DNA of 41,735 nucleotides from an uncultured Sterolibacterium sp. (lineage in GTDB: Bacteria; Pseudomonadota; Gammaproteobacteria; Burkholderiales; Rhodocyclaceae): the NCBI GenBank assembly GCA_903904605.1, contig CAIVDC010000035.1, positions 1 through 41,735 on the forward strand, in the 5' to 3' direction. The position numbers were made by a program, and so were the translations under genes. Below, in pieces: positions 1 to 9,261 of the stretch. Every line of letters begins with the position of its first letter. Position 1 is the stretch's first letter. The notes beneath the pieces were generated by a model. That model was not told the DNA's origin and did no database searches. It saw only the letters and a program-made list of their open reading frames with translations.

Positions 1-2837
1 CGCGCCACTTCCTGGATTTCAAACACCTCGAGCTGGTCGCCTTCGTTCAGATCGTTAAAGCCGCGCAGCGACAGGCCGCAGTCGAAGCCGTTCCTCACTT
101 CCTTGACATCGTCCTTGAAGCGCTTCAGTGAATCGAGCCAGCCGGTATGAATCACCACGTTGTTGCGCAACACGCGAACCTGGGAATTGCGTTTGACGAT
201 ACCGTCGAGCACCATGCAACCGACCACGGTACCAATCTTCGAAATGCGGAACACCTGACGCACCTCGGCCATGCCGATCACCTGCTCGCGCTTCTCCGGC
301 GAGAGCATGCCCGACATCGCCGCCTTCACTTCATCGACCGCGGCATAGATGATGTTGTAGTAGCGGATATCGACGCCCAGACTTTCGGCCGCCTTGCGGG
401 CGCTGACGTCGGCACGGATGTTGAAGCCGATGATGACCGCCTTCGAGGCAGAGGCCAGATTGACATCGGATTCGCTGATGGCGCCAACCGCGGAGTGGAT
501 GATATTGACCTTGACTTCGCCGGTCGACAGCTTGTTGAGAGACTGTACCAGCGCTTCCTGGGAGCCCTGCACGTCGGCCTTGACGATCAGCGGCAACTGC
601 TTCGCCTCGTTTTCGCCGAGGTTCTCGAACATGTTCTCGAGCTTGGCGGCCTGCAGCTTGGCCAGCTTGACGTCGCGGAACTTGCCCTGGCGGAACAGCG
701 CGATCTCGCGCGCCTTGCGCTCGTCGCCGAGAACCAGCGCCTCGTCGCCGGCGGCGGGAACGTCGGCCAGACCCTGGATTTCCACCGGAATCGAGGGACC
801 GGCCTCCTCCACCGGCTTGCCGTTCTCGTCTAGCATGGCCCTGACCTTGCCGAATACTGCGCCGCAAAGCAGCGCATCGCCGCGACGCAGCGTTCCCGAC
901 TGAACCAGGATCGTCGCCACCGGGCCCTTGCCCTTGTCGAGGCGCGCCTCGATCACGAGACCCTTGGCCGCGGTGTCTTTGGCTGCCCGCAACTCGAGCA
1001 CCTCGGCCTGCAGCAGCACGCGCTCGAGCAAGTCGTCTATGCCGGCGCCGGTCTTGGCCGATACCTGCACGAAGGGCACGTCGCCGCCGTATTCTTCGGG
1101 GATCACGCCCTCCGCGACGAGTTCCTGCCTGACGCGCTCGGGGTTGGCATCCGGCTTGTCGATCTTGTTCACCGCCACGACCAGCGGAACACCGGCGGCC
1201 TTGGCGTGGGCAATCGCTTCCCTGGTCTGCGGCATGACGCCGTCATCAGCGGCAACGACCAGGATGACGATGTCGGTGGCCTTCGCGCCGCGCGCCCGCA
1301 TCGCCGTGAATGCCTCATGGCCCGGGGTATCGAGGAAGGTCAGCATGCCCCGCGCAGTCTCGACGTGATAGGCACCTATGTGCTGAGTGATGCCGCCGGC
1401 CTCGCCGTGCGCCACCCGAGTCTTGCGGATATGGTCGAGCAGCGACGTCTTACCGTGGTCGACATGGCCCATCACCGTGACCACCGGCGCACGCGGCAGC
1501 AGTTCCGGGGCCGGGCCGCCGACGGCGACCTCGTCGAGGAAGGCATCGGGTTCGTCGAGCTTCGCGGCGAAAGCCTTGTGGCCCATTTCCTCGACCAGGA
1601 TCATGGCCGATTCCTGATCGAGCATCTGGTTGATGGTGACCATCGAGCCCATCTTCATCAGCGTCTTGATGACCTCGGTGGCCTTGACCGACATCTTGTG
1701 GGCCAGATCGGAGACCGAGATGGTCTCCGGAACATGCACTTCGCGCACGACCTGCTCGGCCGGCTGGGCGACGGCATGACTCTCCTCGCGACCGCCGCGG
1801 CCGCCTGCGCGGGCTCTGGGCCCGCCGCGCCAGCCGCTCGGGCCGGTGTCGCCGCGAGTCTTGATGCCGCGCTTCTTGGCGGCATCGTCCTTCCAGGTGC
1901 CGACCGGCTTCTTGACCGCTTTCTTATCGTCCGGCTTGCCCGCCGGCTTGTGCAAGGTGCCGCTGACCTTGGCCGCGGCGGGTGCCGGGGCTGGGGCCGG
2001 GGCCGGGGCCGCAGGCTTCGGCGCTTCCGCGGGTTTCGCGGCTGCGGCGAGGCGCTGGTCGGCCTCGGCGCGGCTGCGCAGGACACGCTCTTGCTTCTTC
2101 TGCAGTTCCGCAGCCTGAATCGCCGCCAACTCCGAGTGGCGCTGCGCTTCGCGCTCGCGCAGGGCGAGCTGCTCGGCGCTGATCACATGGGCCGGAACGC
2201 GAGTCGCGACGCGAGCCTTGGTCGGCTTCACGTCCGGCTTCTGGGCAGGCGGCGTCACACCGGCGACAGCTGCGGCCGGAACGGCGGGCTCCGCCACCGG
2301 TTCAGGGACAAGCTTTGCCACCGGCGGCGGCACGACGGCGACGGGTTCCACCGCGGCCTGCGTCACGACCGGCGGCGGCACCGGGGCGGATTCCGGCTCC
2401 ACGACCGGTGCGACCGGTGCGGGCGGTGCGACCGGTGCGGACGGCACGACAATCGGCACTTCAAGCGGGGGCTTCTCCGCTACGACGGGGGGCTTCTCGG
2501 GCGCCGGCCTTTCCGCTGGCGGCGCCTCGGGGAGAGCCTCGTCACGCTTGACGAAGGTGCGCTTCTTGCGCACTTCGACCTGGATCGTGCGTGCCTTGCC
2601 GCTGGCGTCGGCCGCCTTGATCTCCGTGGTCTGCTTGCGCGTCAGTGTGATCTTGCCCTTCGGCCCGGTCTCGCCATGAGATTTGCGCAGGTATTCAAGC
2701 AATTTGGCCTTGTCTTGCTCAGTCAGAGTGTCGTTGGCTGCTTGCTTGGCTACGCCGGCCTTCTGCAACTGTTCGAGCAGAGCCGATGCGGGCATCTTAA
2801 GCTCGCTGGCAAATTGTGTAACGCTCATCTGTGCCAT
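1..2837 (-). CDS. infB: translation initiation factor IF-2 (3' end cut by window)
   Basis: GTPase that brings initiator fMet-tRNA to the 30S subunit and promotes subunit joining. The start codon at 2837 gives [16 protein letters not shown], a typical IF2_N domain, with AGGGG about 8 nt upstream. A Pro/Ala/Val-rich linker follows (about residues 105-330). A second IF2_N-like segment leads into the G domain, where P-loop GHVDHGKTS (about residue 455), DTPGH and NKID are all visible. The frame stays open to position 1 and reads ...[12 protein letters not shown], so only the last few residues are missing. It is the third gene of the rimP-nusA-infB operon, 15 nt after the nusA stop. The linker DNA is repetitive and includes a four-run G motif on the opposite strand. 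Identity is certain. Confidence 0.98.
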   Translation of the reverse strand, partial: MAQMSVTQFASELKMPASALLEQLQKAGVAKQAANDTLTEQDKAKLLEYLRKSHGETGPKGKITLTRKQTTEIKAADASGKARTIQVEVRKKRTFVKRDEALPEAPPAERPAPEKPPVVAEKPPLEVPIVVPSAPVAPPAPVAPVVEPESAPVPPPVVTQAAVEPVAVVPPPVAKLVPEPVAEPAVPAAAVAGVTPPAQKPDVKPTKARVATRVPAHVISAEQLALREREAQRHSELAAIQAAELQKKQERVLRSRAEADQRLAAAAKPAEAPKPAAPAPAPAPAPAAAKVSGTLHKPAGKPDDKKAVKKPVGTWKDDAAKKRGIKTRGDTGPSGWRGGPRARAGGRGGREESHAVAQPAEQVVREVHVPETISVSDLAHKMSVKATEVIKTLMKMGSMVTINQMLDQESAMILVEEMGHKAFAAKLDEPDAFLDEVAVGGPAPELLPRAPVVTVMGHVDHGKTSLLDHIRKTRVAHGEAGGITQHIGAYHVETARGMLTFLDTPGHEAFTAMRARGAKATDIVILVVAADDGVMPQTREAIAHAKAAGVPLVVAVNKIDKPDANPERVRQELVAEGVIPEEYGGDVPFVQVSAKTGAGIDDLLERVLLQAEVLELRAAKDTAAKGLVIEARLDKGKGPVATILVQSGTLRRGDALLCGAVFGKVRAMLDENGKPVEEAGPSIPVEIQGLADVPAAGDEALVLGDERKAREIALFRQGKFRDVKLAKLQAAKLENMFENLGENEAKQLPLIVKADVQGSQEALVQSLNKLSTGEVKVNIIHSAVGAISESDVNLASASKAVIIGFNIRADVSARKAAESLGVDIRYYNIIYAAVDEVKAAMSGMLSPEKREQVIGMAEVRQVFRISKIGTVVGCMVLDGIVKRNSQVRVLRNNVVIHTGWLDSLKRFKDDVKEVRNGFDCGLSLRGFNDLNEGDQLEVFEIQEVA
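1987..2008 (+). repeat. four-tract G-quadruplex motif inside infB
   Basis: Four GGGG runs at 1987-1990, 1993-1996, 1999-2002 and 2005-2008 are separated by two-base loops (CT, CC, CC). They lie on the strand opposite the infB message, so the template strand is G-rich. On the coding strand they encode alternating Ala-Pro in the IF-2 linker. The motif is seen directly; formation of a quadruplex is inferred. Confidence 0.7.
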
Positions 2838-2852
2838 CTGGAACCCCTGCGA

Positions 2853-4328
2853 TTATGCTTCGAACCAGTGCGCGCGCGCAGTGGTGATCAGGCTCGTGGC
2901 CCGTGCGTCCTCGATGCCGGTCAACTCGACCAGTTCGTCGACCGCCAGATCTGCCAGATCTTCGCGATTCTTCACGCCACCCCTAGCCAGCTTGGCGGCG
3001 AGCGACTTGTCCATTCCGTCGAGTTCGAGCAGATCGTCGGCCACTTTTTCAAGCTGCTCCTCATCCACGATCGCCTCGGTCAAGAGCACGTTGCGCGCCC
3101 GCTCACGCAACTCGGTGACGGTGGCCTCGTCGAAGGCATTGATTTCCAGCATCTCGGCCAGCGGCACATAGGCGATTTCCTCCAGCGTGGAGAAGCCTTC
3201 CTCGATCAGAATATTGGCGACTTCCTCATCGACGTCCAGCCTCTCGACGAACAACTGGCGGATCTTGGAGTGTTCGGTCTGGGACTTTTCCTGCGATTCT
3301 TCCACCGTCATCAGATTGATGGTCCAGCCGGTCAGTTCAGAGGCCAGGCGGACGTTCTGGCCGCTGCGGCCGATGGCGATGGCGAGATTGTCCTCGTCGA
3401 CGACCACATCCATCGCGTGCTTTTCCTCATCGACCATGATCGAGGACACTTCGGCCGGCTCCAGCGCGCCGATCACGAACTGCGCCGGGTCCGCCGACCA
3501 GAGCACGATATCGACGCGCTCGCCGGCCAGTTCATTGGTCACCGCGGTGACGCGCGAGCCGCGCATGCCGATGCACGTACCCTTGGGGTCGACGCGGGGG
3601 TCGTTGGACTTGACGGCGATCTTGGCGCGCACGCCGGGGTCGCGCGCCGCCGACTTGATCTCTATCAGCCCATCCTCGATTTCCGGAACCTCGAGTTCGA
3701 ACAGTTTCATGATGAATTCCGGCGCGGTACGCGACAGGATCAGTTGCGGACCCCGGGCAGCGCGGTCGATCTTCATCAGCCAGGCGCGGACGCGATCGCC
3801 CGGGCGCAGGTTTTCCTTGGGGATCATCTGGTCGCGAGGCAATACTGCCTCGATGCGACCGGCCTCGATGATGGCGCTGCCGCGTTCCATGCGTTTGACC
3901 GTGCCGGTGACCAGATGCTCCTTGCGCTCGAGGAAATCGTTCAGCACTTGCTCGCGCTCGGCGTCGCGGATCTTCTGCAGGATGACCTGCTTCGCCGCCT
4001 GCGCGCCGATGCGTCCGAAATCGACCGGCTCCAGCGCCACTTCGATGTAATCATCGAGCACGATGTCGCCGACCTGTTCCTGCGCATCGGTAAGGCCGAT
4101 CTGCTGCTCGGGGTTCTCCACGGCATCATCGGCAACCACCAGCCAGCGGCGAAAGGCTTCGAACTCGCCGCTTTCGCGATCGACCTCGACGCGCACGTCC
4201 GCGTCGTCATGGACCTTCTTCTTGGTGGCGGAGGCGAGCGCAAGCTCGAGGGCGGTGAAGACGATGTCTTTCTGCACGTTCTTCTCGCGCGACAGGGCAT
4301 CCACCAGCAGCAACAGTTCGCGGCTCAT
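2853..4328 (-). CDS. nusA: transcription termination/antitermination factor NusA
   Basis: RNA-polymerase-binding factor acting in pausing, termination and antitermination. The 491-residue product is the usual length for proteobacterial NusA. Domains in order: N-terminal RNAP-binding domain starting [19 protein letters not shown]1 domain (about 135-200, containing [18 protein letters not shown]); two KH domains ([11 protein letters not shown] and [12 protein letters not shown]); and two acidic C-terminal helical repeats (about 360-491). The last are characteristic of the long NusA form of beta- and gammaproteobacteria. The gene lies 35 nt after rimP and 15 nt before infB in the same operon. 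In E. coli NusA affects expression of its own operon through the leader, which is relevant to the hairpin before rimP here. Confidence 0.98.
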   Translation of the reverse strand: MSRELLLLVDALSREKNVQKDIVFTALELALASATKKKVHDDADVRVEVDRESGEFEAFRRWLVVADDAVENPEQQIGLTDAQEQVGDIVLDDYIEVALEPVDFGRIGAQAAKQVILQKIRDAEREQVLNDFLERKEHLVTGTVKRMERGSAIIEAGRIEAVLPRDQMIPKENLRPGDRVRAWLMKIDRAARGPQLILSRTAPEFIMKLFELEVPEIEDGLIEIKSAARDPGVRAKIAVKSNDPRVDPKGTCIGMRGSRVTAVTNELAGERVDIVLWSADPAQFVIGALEPAEVSSIMVDEEKHAMDVVVDEDNLAIAIGRSGQNVRLASELTGWTINLMTVEESQEKSQTEHSKIRQLFVERLDVDEEVANILIEEGFSTLEEIAYVPLAEMLEINAFDEATVTELRERARNVLLTEAIVDEEQLEKVADDLLELDGMDKSLAAKLARGGVKNREDLADLAVDELVELTGIEDARATSLITTARAHWFEA

Positions 4329-4363
4329 CGTTCCATCTCCTGCGATTCTCTCGATAAATTCCG

Positions 4364-4792
4364 TCAGAACTTCACCACAAGGCGGGCCTTGTCGATCTGT
4401 TCCAACGGCAGTTGATAGGCCGCATCGGCACCTTGCAGATGCAGCACGCCATCCCTTACACCGGCCAAGATCCCGGTAAAATTTCGCTGGCCATTGACCG
4501 GCAATCGCGTACGCAACTGCGCTTCCTGCCCCGCAAAGCGTTCAAAATCGGCCTGCTTCTTGAGTGGCCGATCAAGCCCCGGCGAGGAAACCTCCAGCCG
4601 GTCATAGTCGACATTCTCGACGGCGAAAACCCGCGTCAGTTGATTGCTGACCGAAGCACAGTCGTCGATCGTGATGCCTTTCGGGCTGTCGATGAACACT
4701 CGGAGCAGGCGCGAGCGAGGGCTGGTCTCGAAATCCACAAGTTCGTAGCCCAGTCCCGTTACCGTCTGCTCGATCAGTTCAGCCTGCCCCAT
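4364..4792 (-). CDS. rimP: ribosome maturation factor RimP
   Basis: Cytoplasmic factor needed for 30S subunit maturation. The 142-residue product has the two RimP domains: an N-terminal alpha/beta domain with YELVDFE and [20 protein letters not shown], then the conserved [11 protein letters not shown] motif, and a C-terminal Sm-like barrel. Length and motifs match the family. It is the first gene of the rimP-nusA-infB operon. The ribosome binding site is weak (GTGAG). The start sits about 20 nt after the U-tract of a terminator-like hairpin. Confidence 0.96.
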   Translation of the reverse strand: MGQAELIEQTVTGLGYELVDFETSPRSRLLRVFIDSPKGITIDDCASVSNQLTRVFAVENVDYDRLEVSSPGLDRPLKKQADFERFAGQEAQLRTRLPVNGQRNFTGILAGVRDGVLHLQGADAAYQLPLEQIDKARLVVKF

Positions 4793-4812
4793 ACATACTC
4801 ACGCCACAAATG

Positions 4813-4833
4813 AAAAATGGGCGAAACGCCCAT
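4813..4833 (-). terminator. intrinsic terminator / attenuator hairpin before rimP
   Basis: A perfect 7-bp inverted repeat (ATGGGCG at 4817-4823, CGCCCAT at 4827-4833, 3-nt loop) is followed on the minus strand by five T residues (4813-4817, the first of them in the stem). This is the form of a Rho-independent terminator. It lies downstream of the rimP promoter and 21 nt upstream of the rimP start, so it probably acts as an attenuator in the operon leader. It is too far from rluB, with a promoter in between, to be simply the rluB terminator. Confidence 0.75.
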
Positions 4834-4949
4834 CTCTGTATTGCCATCCCGCCAGCTGTCGTTGCGACGGGAACCCGGAGACCGCCCGGCACCGAAACGA
4901 CCCTGCGCCCAAGTTGCCCGAGCGCCGCCAAAGTCGATCCGCTACCAAC
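4834..4949 (-). ncRNA. putative rimP-operon leader RNA
   Basis: This stretch runs from the predicted start of transcription (about 4949, from the promoter at 4956-4984) to the terminator before rimP. Termination there would release an RNA of roughly 135 nt. The leader holds TGGGCG (minus strand, 4906-4911), identical to the 5' arm of the terminator stem. It could therefore pair with the 3' arm as an antiterminator. A 61-codon open frame crosses the region, but it has no ribosome binding site or recognisable protein content. The RNA itself is inferred. Confidence 0.45.
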
Positions 4950-4955
4950 GAAATC

Positions 4956-4984
4956 ATTATAGCAGGATCAATCCCCCCGGGCAA
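4956..4984 (-). promoter_or_regulatory. sigma70 promoter of rimP-nusA-infB
   Basis: On the minus strand TTGCCC (4979-4984) is followed by a 17-nt spacer and a perfect TATAAT (4956-4961). Transcription should start near 4949, about 157 nt before the rimP start codon. The promoter lies about 35 nt beyond the rluB stop codon, separating the two transcription units. Confidence 0.8.
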
Positions 4985-5018
4985 ATCAACTCTTCGCTCG
5001 AGACCTCGGCCGACATCA

Positions 5019-6011
5019 TCAAGCTTCGGTTTCTTCAGCGATTTCTTCCCCGTCTTGGAACGTCCTGGGGGCCTTCTCGACCACCGGCAGCCGCTTCAAC
5101 AAATCCGCGACTTCGTCCGGCGACAATTCCAGCACCATGCCGCGCTTCAGCCGCGGCGGCAATTGAACCGGCCCGTAGCGCACCCGCATCAGGCGGCTCA
5201 CGGTGACGCCGACCGCCTCGAACATGCGCCTCACCTCCCGGTTGCGCCCCTCGGTGAGGCTGACGCGGTACCAGCGGTTGGTGCCTTCACCGCCCCCCTC
5301 GACCAACCGCCCGAAGTGCGCCACGCCGTCTTCCAGTTCGATGCCCTGGACCAGTCGCTCTTTTGCCTCAAGGGACAATTCGCCGACGACGCGCACCGCG
5401 TATTCGCGTTCGATCTCGCTTCTCGGATGCATCAGCCGGTCGGCCAGTGCGCCGTCGCTGGTGAACATCAGAAGGCCGCAGGAATTGAAATCGAGCCGCC
5501 CGATCGCGATCCAGCGGCCGCCGCCTATCCTGGGCAGCTTGGCGAACACGCTGGTCCTGCCCTGAGGATCGTCACGCGAGACGATCTCGCCCTCGGGCTT
5601 GTGGTAGAGCAGGACCCGGGGCCGGCGGTCGGCAAATCGGAGACGGACCAGCTTGCCGTTGACGCGAACCTTGTCCTCGCTGTCGATGCGCTGTCCGACA
5701 TGGGCCGGCTCGCCATTGACGCTGACGCGGCCGGCGAGGATCCATTCTTCCAGCTCGCGCCGCGAACCCAAGCCGGCATCCGCCAGCGCCTTGTGCAGTT
5801 TGGTGGTGGCGGCCGGCACACGCGGCGGGCGCGGCCGGCCGCGCCTGCCACCGGGCGCTGGCCCGGCGGCGACTTCATCCGTGGCAGCGCCGGCAAGTTC
5901 GGGCTGGGGTTTGGCAGCGGGCCTTTGCGCGGGCGGACGAAAAGGCGTCCGGGCGGCCGAGCGGCTAGACCTCGGCTTGGGTTTCGGTTTGGGGTTGGAC
6001 TTGAGGTTCAT
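5019..6011 (-). CDS. rluB: 23S rRNA pseudouridine(2605) synthase RluB
   Basis: Converts a uridine of 23S rRNA to pseudouridine. The start at 6011 is chosen because GGAG lies 7 nt upstream and the protein then opens with [14 protein letters not shown]; the open frame extends further upstream only inside scpB. The first 65 or so residues are a basic, Pro/Ala-rich tail. An S4 RNA-binding domain (about 68-125) follows, then the RsuA/RluB catalytic domain with [11 protein letters not shown], where D174 is the expected catalytic Asp. The end is acidic. The length is 330 residues. The gene overlaps the 3' end of scpB by 47 nt. Assignment to RluB rather than RluE/F rests on the scpAB neighbourhood and the S4 domain. 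Confidence 0.92.
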   Translation of the reverse strand: MNLKSNPKPKPKPRSSRSAARTPFRPPAQRPAAKPQPELAGAATDEVAAGPAPGGRRGRPRPPRVPAATTKLHKALADAGLGSRRELEEWILAGRVSVNGEPAHVGQRIDSEDKVRVNGKLVRLRFADRRPRVLLYHKPEGEIVSRDDPQGRTSVFAKLPRIGGGRWIAIGRLDFNSCGLLMFTSDGALADRLMHPRSEIEREYAVRVVGELSLEAKERLVQGIELEDGVAHFGRLVEGGGEGTNRWYRVSLTEGRNREVRRMFEAVGVTVSRLMRVRYGPVQLPPRLKRGMVLELSPDEVADLLKRLPVVEKAPRTFQDGEEIAEETEA

Positions 6012-6555
6012 CAACAGTCTCCATGATCCGCTCGATTTCCGCGAGTGGAGGTAACTCGGCAAGACTGCGTAGGCCAAGGTCGTCGAGGAAGGCCTTGGTA
6101 GTGGCATAGAGCGCGGGGCGACCGGGGGCATCGCGATGCCCGACGGCATCGATCCAGCCGCGCGACTCTAGGGTCTTCAGGATGTTCGCCGATACCGCCA
6201 CGCCGCGAATGTCCTCGATGTCGCCGCGGGTCACCGGCTGACGGTAGGCGATGATGGCGAGAGTCTCCATCACCGCGCGCGAATACTTGGGCGGCCGCTC
6301 GTTCTTCAGACGATCGAGGTAAGGCTGGAATTCCGGGCGCGTCTGGAAGCGCCAGCCGCTGGCCAGCTGCGCCAGCTCGACGCCGCGGCCAGTCCAGTCG
6401 GCGCGCAGGTCGGAGAGCAGGGTGCGCAACGTGTCATCGTCGAAGTCCTCTTCGAACAGGCGCTTCAGTTCGGCCAGGGGCAGCGGCTCGGTGGCCGCCA
6501 GCAGCGCGGTTTCGAGCACGCGCTTGTAGTCTTCAGGCGTGTAGAGCGTTTGCAT
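5965..6555 (-). CDS. scpB: segregation and condensation protein B
   Basis: Winged-helix subunit of the SMC-ScpAB condensin that compacts and segregates the chromosome. The 196-residue product begins [20 protein letters not shown]. It contains the conserved ScpB segments [24 protein letters not shown] and [11 protein letters not shown]. The C-terminus is Gln/Glu-rich. Its start overlaps the scpA stop by 23 nt and its end overlaps rluB by 47 nt, so translation of the three genes is probably coupled. Confidence 0.96.
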   Translation of the reverse strand: MQTLYTPEDYKRVLETALLAATEPLPLAELKRLFEEDFDDDTLRTLLSDLRADWTGRGVELAQLASGWRFQTRPEFQPYLDRLKNERPPKYSRAVMETLAIIAYRQPVTRGDIEDIRGVAVSANILKTLESRGWIDAVGHRDAPGRPALYATTKAFLDDLGLRSLAELPPLAEIERIMETVDEPQVQPQTETQAEV

Positions 6556-7357
6556 CGGTCAATTTCACATAGATCGGCGCGAGTGCCGCGCTCTGGGTAA
6601 TGTCGACCAGCTGCTCGCGCGTCAGTTCGAGCATCGCGAGAAAACTCACGACCAGACTGGAAACGCCTGCAGCCACGTCGAACAGGGTATCGAAAGCAAC
6701 GTAGGCGCCGCCCGAAAGGCGACGCAGAATCAGCCCCATGTGCTCGCGCACCGACAATTCCTCGCGCGTGATCTTGTGGTGTTGCGTCATGCGCGCCTGC
6801 TTCATCAACTGCAGCCAGGCCAGTCGCAGATCCTGCAGGTTAACCTCGGGCTGACGCTGGGCCAGCTCACCGACGATCCCAATCGTGACCCATTCGTAGT
6901 CGCGCAGCGCCTGCGGCTGGGCATCGAGCTTGGCTGCGGCCGCCTTCATCTGCTCGTACTCGAGCAGGCGCCGCACCAGTTCGGCGCGCGGATCTTCCGC
7001 TTCCCCCTCGAGCACCCTCGGCGGCCGCGGCAGCAGCATGCGCGACTTGATCTCGATCAGCATCGCCGCCATCAGCAGATACTCAGCGGCAAGTTCCAGA
7101 TTGCCCTGACGCATCGCCTCGACGTAGCTGAGGTATTGCCGGGTCAAGGCCGCCATCGGAATGTCGAGGACATCGATGTTGGCTTTGCGGATCAGGTAGA
7201 GCAGGAGGTCCAGCGGCCCCTCGAAGGATTCGAGGATGATCTTCAGCGCATCGGGCGGGATATAAAGGTCCTTCGGCATCACCGCAAGCCGCTCGCCATA
7301 GATCCTGGGCCTAAGGTCGGCCAGGTCGGCAGGCTCGATTTGGAGGAAAGGCTCCAT
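6533..7357 (-). CDS. scpA: segregation and condensation protein A
   Basis: Kleisin subunit that bridges SMC heads and binds ScpB. The start at 7357 ([12 protein letters not shown]) is chosen because it lies 2 nt after the trpS stop; upstream codons in the frame lie inside trpS and have no ScpA character. The 274-residue product carries the ScpA core [23 protein letters not shown], ending with the typical [20 protein letters not shown]-terminal winged-helix segment with [20 protein letters not shown] follows. It is the first of the scpA-scpB-rluB trio behind trpS. Confidence 0.96.
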   Translation of the reverse strand: MEPFLQIEPADLADLRPRIYGERLAVMPKDLYIPPDALKIILESFEGPLDLLLYLIRKANIDVLDIPMAALTRQYLSYVEAMRQGNLELAAEYLLMAAMLIEIKSRMLLPRPPRVLEGEAEDPRAELVRRLLEYEQMKAAAAKLDAQPQALRDYEWVTIGIVGELAQRQPEVNLQDLRLAWLQLMKQARMTQHHKITREELSVREHMGLILRRLSGGAYVAFDTLFDVAAGVSSLVVSFLAMLELTREQLVDITQSAALAPIYVKLTDANALHA

Positions 7358-7359
7358 GC

Positions 7360-8562
7360 TCAACTGTAGTCCAGACCCATCGCCTCGCGCACGTCGCGCA
7401 TGGTCTCCTGGGCCAGCTTGCGCGCCTTCTCGCAACCGTCGGCGATTATGTTGCGCACCAGATGGGAATCGTCCAGATAGACCTGCGCCCGCTCGTGCAT
7501 CGGTTCCTGCTCCTTGAGGACCGCTTCGATCAGCGGCTGCTTGCATTCAATGCAGCCGATGCCGGCGCTCGTGCAGCCCGCCTGCACCCATTGCCGGGTC
7601 GTCTCCGAGGAGTAGATGACGTGGAACTGCCATACCGGGCATTTCTCCGGATCGCCCGGATCGTTGCGCCGGACCCGCGCTGGATCGGTCTGCATGGTCC
7701 TGATCTTCCGGGTGACCGTGGCCGGATCTTCGCGCAGGAAAATGGTGTTGCCGTAGGACTTGGACATCTTTTGGCCGTCCAGGCCGGGCATGCGCGCGGA
7801 AGCAGTGAGCAGGGCATCGGGCTCGACCAGAATCATCTTGCCGCTGCCTTCGAGATAGCCGAACAGGCGCTCGCGGTCACCGTAGGACAGGCTCTGCGCT
7901 TCGTCCAGCAAGGCATGGGCCTGTTCCAGGGCCGCCTCCTCGCCGCGCTCCTGGTAGCGGGTGCGCAGTTCCTCGTAGAGTTTCGCGCGCTTCTTGCCGA
8001 GCTGCTTGACGGCCTCCCTGGCCTTCTCCTCGAAGCCGACCTCGCGGCCGTAGAGGTGATTGAAGCGGCGGGCGATCTCGCGCGTGAACTCGACGTGGGG
8101 CACCTGGTCCTCGCCCACGGGCACCTTGTCGGCGCGGTAGATCAGGATGTCCGCGGCCTGCAGCAGCGGATAGCCGAGAAAGCCGTAAGTGGTGAGGTCC
8201 TTGTGCGAAAGTTTCTCCTGCTGATCCTTGTAGGTCGGCACGCGTTCGAGCCAGCCCAGAGGCGTCATCATCGAGAGCAGGAGATGCAGTTCGGCATGCT
8301 CTGGCACGCGCGACTGAATGAACAGCGTCGCCTGCGAAGGATCGACCCCGGCGGCCAGCCAGTCGATGATCATCTCCCAGCCGTTGTCCACGATGCTGCC
8401 GGGTTCGTCGTAATGCGTGGTCAGCGCATGCCAGTCGGCGACGAAGAACAGGCAGGGGTACTCCTGCTGCAGTTCGACCCAGTTCTTCAGCACGCCGTGG
8501 TAATGGCCGAGGTGCAGCCGGCCCGTGGGGCGCATGCCGGAGAGGACTTTTTCCGCGTACAT
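7360..8562 (-). CDS. trpS: tryptophanyl-tRNA synthetase (long form with Cys4 motif)
   Basis: Class I synthetase charging tRNA-Trp. The HIGH-type motif is within TGRLHLGHYHG (about residues 12-22) and the KMSKS motif is at 265-269. The 400-residue length exceeds the roughly 330 of the E. coli enzyme. The extra length includes an insertion before KMSKS, rich in charged helices (about 165-225), and a cysteine-bearing segment. C308, C330, C337 and C340 form C-x21-C-x6-C-x2-C. This nearly matches the C-x22-C-x6-C-x2-C [4Fe-4S] motif known from Thermotoga maritima TrpRS. The gene starts 5 nt after the site-2 protease homologue and is followed directly by scpA. Confidence 0.97.
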   Translation of the reverse strand: MYAEKVLSGMRPTGRLHLGHYHGVLKNWVELQQEYPCLFFVADWHALTTHYDEPGSIVDNGWEMIIDWLAAGVDPSQATLFIQSRVPEHAELHLLLSMMTPLGWLERVPTYKDQQEKLSHKDLTTYGFLGYPLLQAADILIYRADKVPVGEDQVPHVEFTREIARRFNHLYGREVGFEEKAREAVKQLGKKRAKLYEELRTRYQERGEEAALEQAHALLDEAQSLSYGDRERLFGYLEGSGKMILVEPDALLTASARMPGLDGQKMSKSYGNTIFLREDPATVTRKIRTMQTDPARVRRNDPGDPEKCPVWQFHVIYSSETTRQWVQAGCTSAGIGCIECKQPLIEAVLKEQEPMHERAQVYLDDSHLVRNIIADGCEKARKLAQETMRDVREAMGLDYS

Positions 8563-8567
8563 AGGTT

Positions 8568-9215
8568 TTAGATGTTGAAGATCAGTTTAAGCAGCAGGAT
8601 GAAGCCGTTCATCAGCGGCAGCAGGATCATGTCGAGCACGTGAGTAAACAACAATGCCAGCAGGATGAAGAAACCATAGCGCTCGATCTGGGCGAACTTC
8701 CACGCCAGACGATGCGGCAGCAGACTGACCATGATCCGGCCGCCGTCCAGGGGCGGGATCGGCAACAGGTTGAGCAGCATCAGCGCCGCATTGATCTCGA
8801 TGCCGGCCAGGCCCATCCTGGCCATCGGCTCGAGGTAGGCGTTGTCGGGCATGATGTCGGCGAGTTTGAGCAAGCTGGCCCAGCAAAGCGCCATGAAGAG
8901 ATTCGCCGCCGGACCGGCGGCCGCGACCCAGAGCATGTCCTTCTTGGGATCGCGCAGGCGGCCGAAATTCACCGGCACCGGCTTGGCCCAGCCGAATATG
9001 ACGCCGCCACCGCTCAAGGTGAGCAGCATCACCGGGACCAGGATCGTGCCGATCGGGTCGATGTGGCGCAGCGGATTGAGGCTGACCCGCCCCAGTTGCC
9101 AGGCCGTGGAGTCGCCGAAATGGCGGGCGACATAGCCATGGGCGGCTTCGTGCAAGGTGATGGCGAAGATCACCGGCAGTGCGTAGATGGCCAGTGTCTG
9201 AATCATGTGATCCAT
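8568..9215 (-). CDS. site-2 protease family (M50) membrane metalloprotease
   Basis: Small multi-pass membrane protein of about 215 residues with the M50 zinc protease signatures. HEAAH in the first membrane segment supplies the zinc histidines and catalytic Glu. LLNLLPIPPLDGGRI near the C-terminal third supplies the third ligand. No PDZ domain is present, unlike RseP, which places it with the compact bacterial S2P homologues of unknown substrate. The start is uncertain: ATG at 9215 or at 9206 are both possible and neither has a strong ribosome binding site. The gene sits between the YciO-like gene and trpS, a common betaproteobacterial arrangement. Confidence 0.88.
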   Translation of the reverse strand: MDHMIQTLAIYALPVIFAITLHEAAHGYVARHFGDSTAWQLGRVSLNPLRHIDPIGTILVPVMLLTLSGGGVIFGWAKPVPVNFGRLRDPKKDMLWVAAAGPAANLFMALCWASLLKLADIMPDNAYLEPMARMGLAGIEINAALMLLNLLPIPPLDGGRIMVSLLPHRLAWKFAQIERYGFFILLALLFTHVLDMILLPLMNGFILLLKLIFNI

Positions 9216-9261
9216 AGGAGATGAAGAGGCGCGAAGCTGCGATTCTACCAAAGACGGCCGT

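Noticed and set aside
2395..2455. Short direct repeats as a CRISPR array
   Set aside because: They are 9-base codon repeats inside infB with no unique spacers and no cas genes in the window.
1206..4415. Plus-strand open frame of 1069 codons antisense to infB and nusA
   Set aside because: It mirrors the codon bias of the two minus-strand genes, has low-complexity His/Arg/Leu-rich text with no domain, and crosses gene boundaries. It is a shadow of GC-rich coding DNA.
4799..4984. 61-codon minus-strand frame in the rimP leader
   Set aside because: It spans the promoter -10/-35 and the terminator hairpin, has no ribosome binding site and no protein-like composition.
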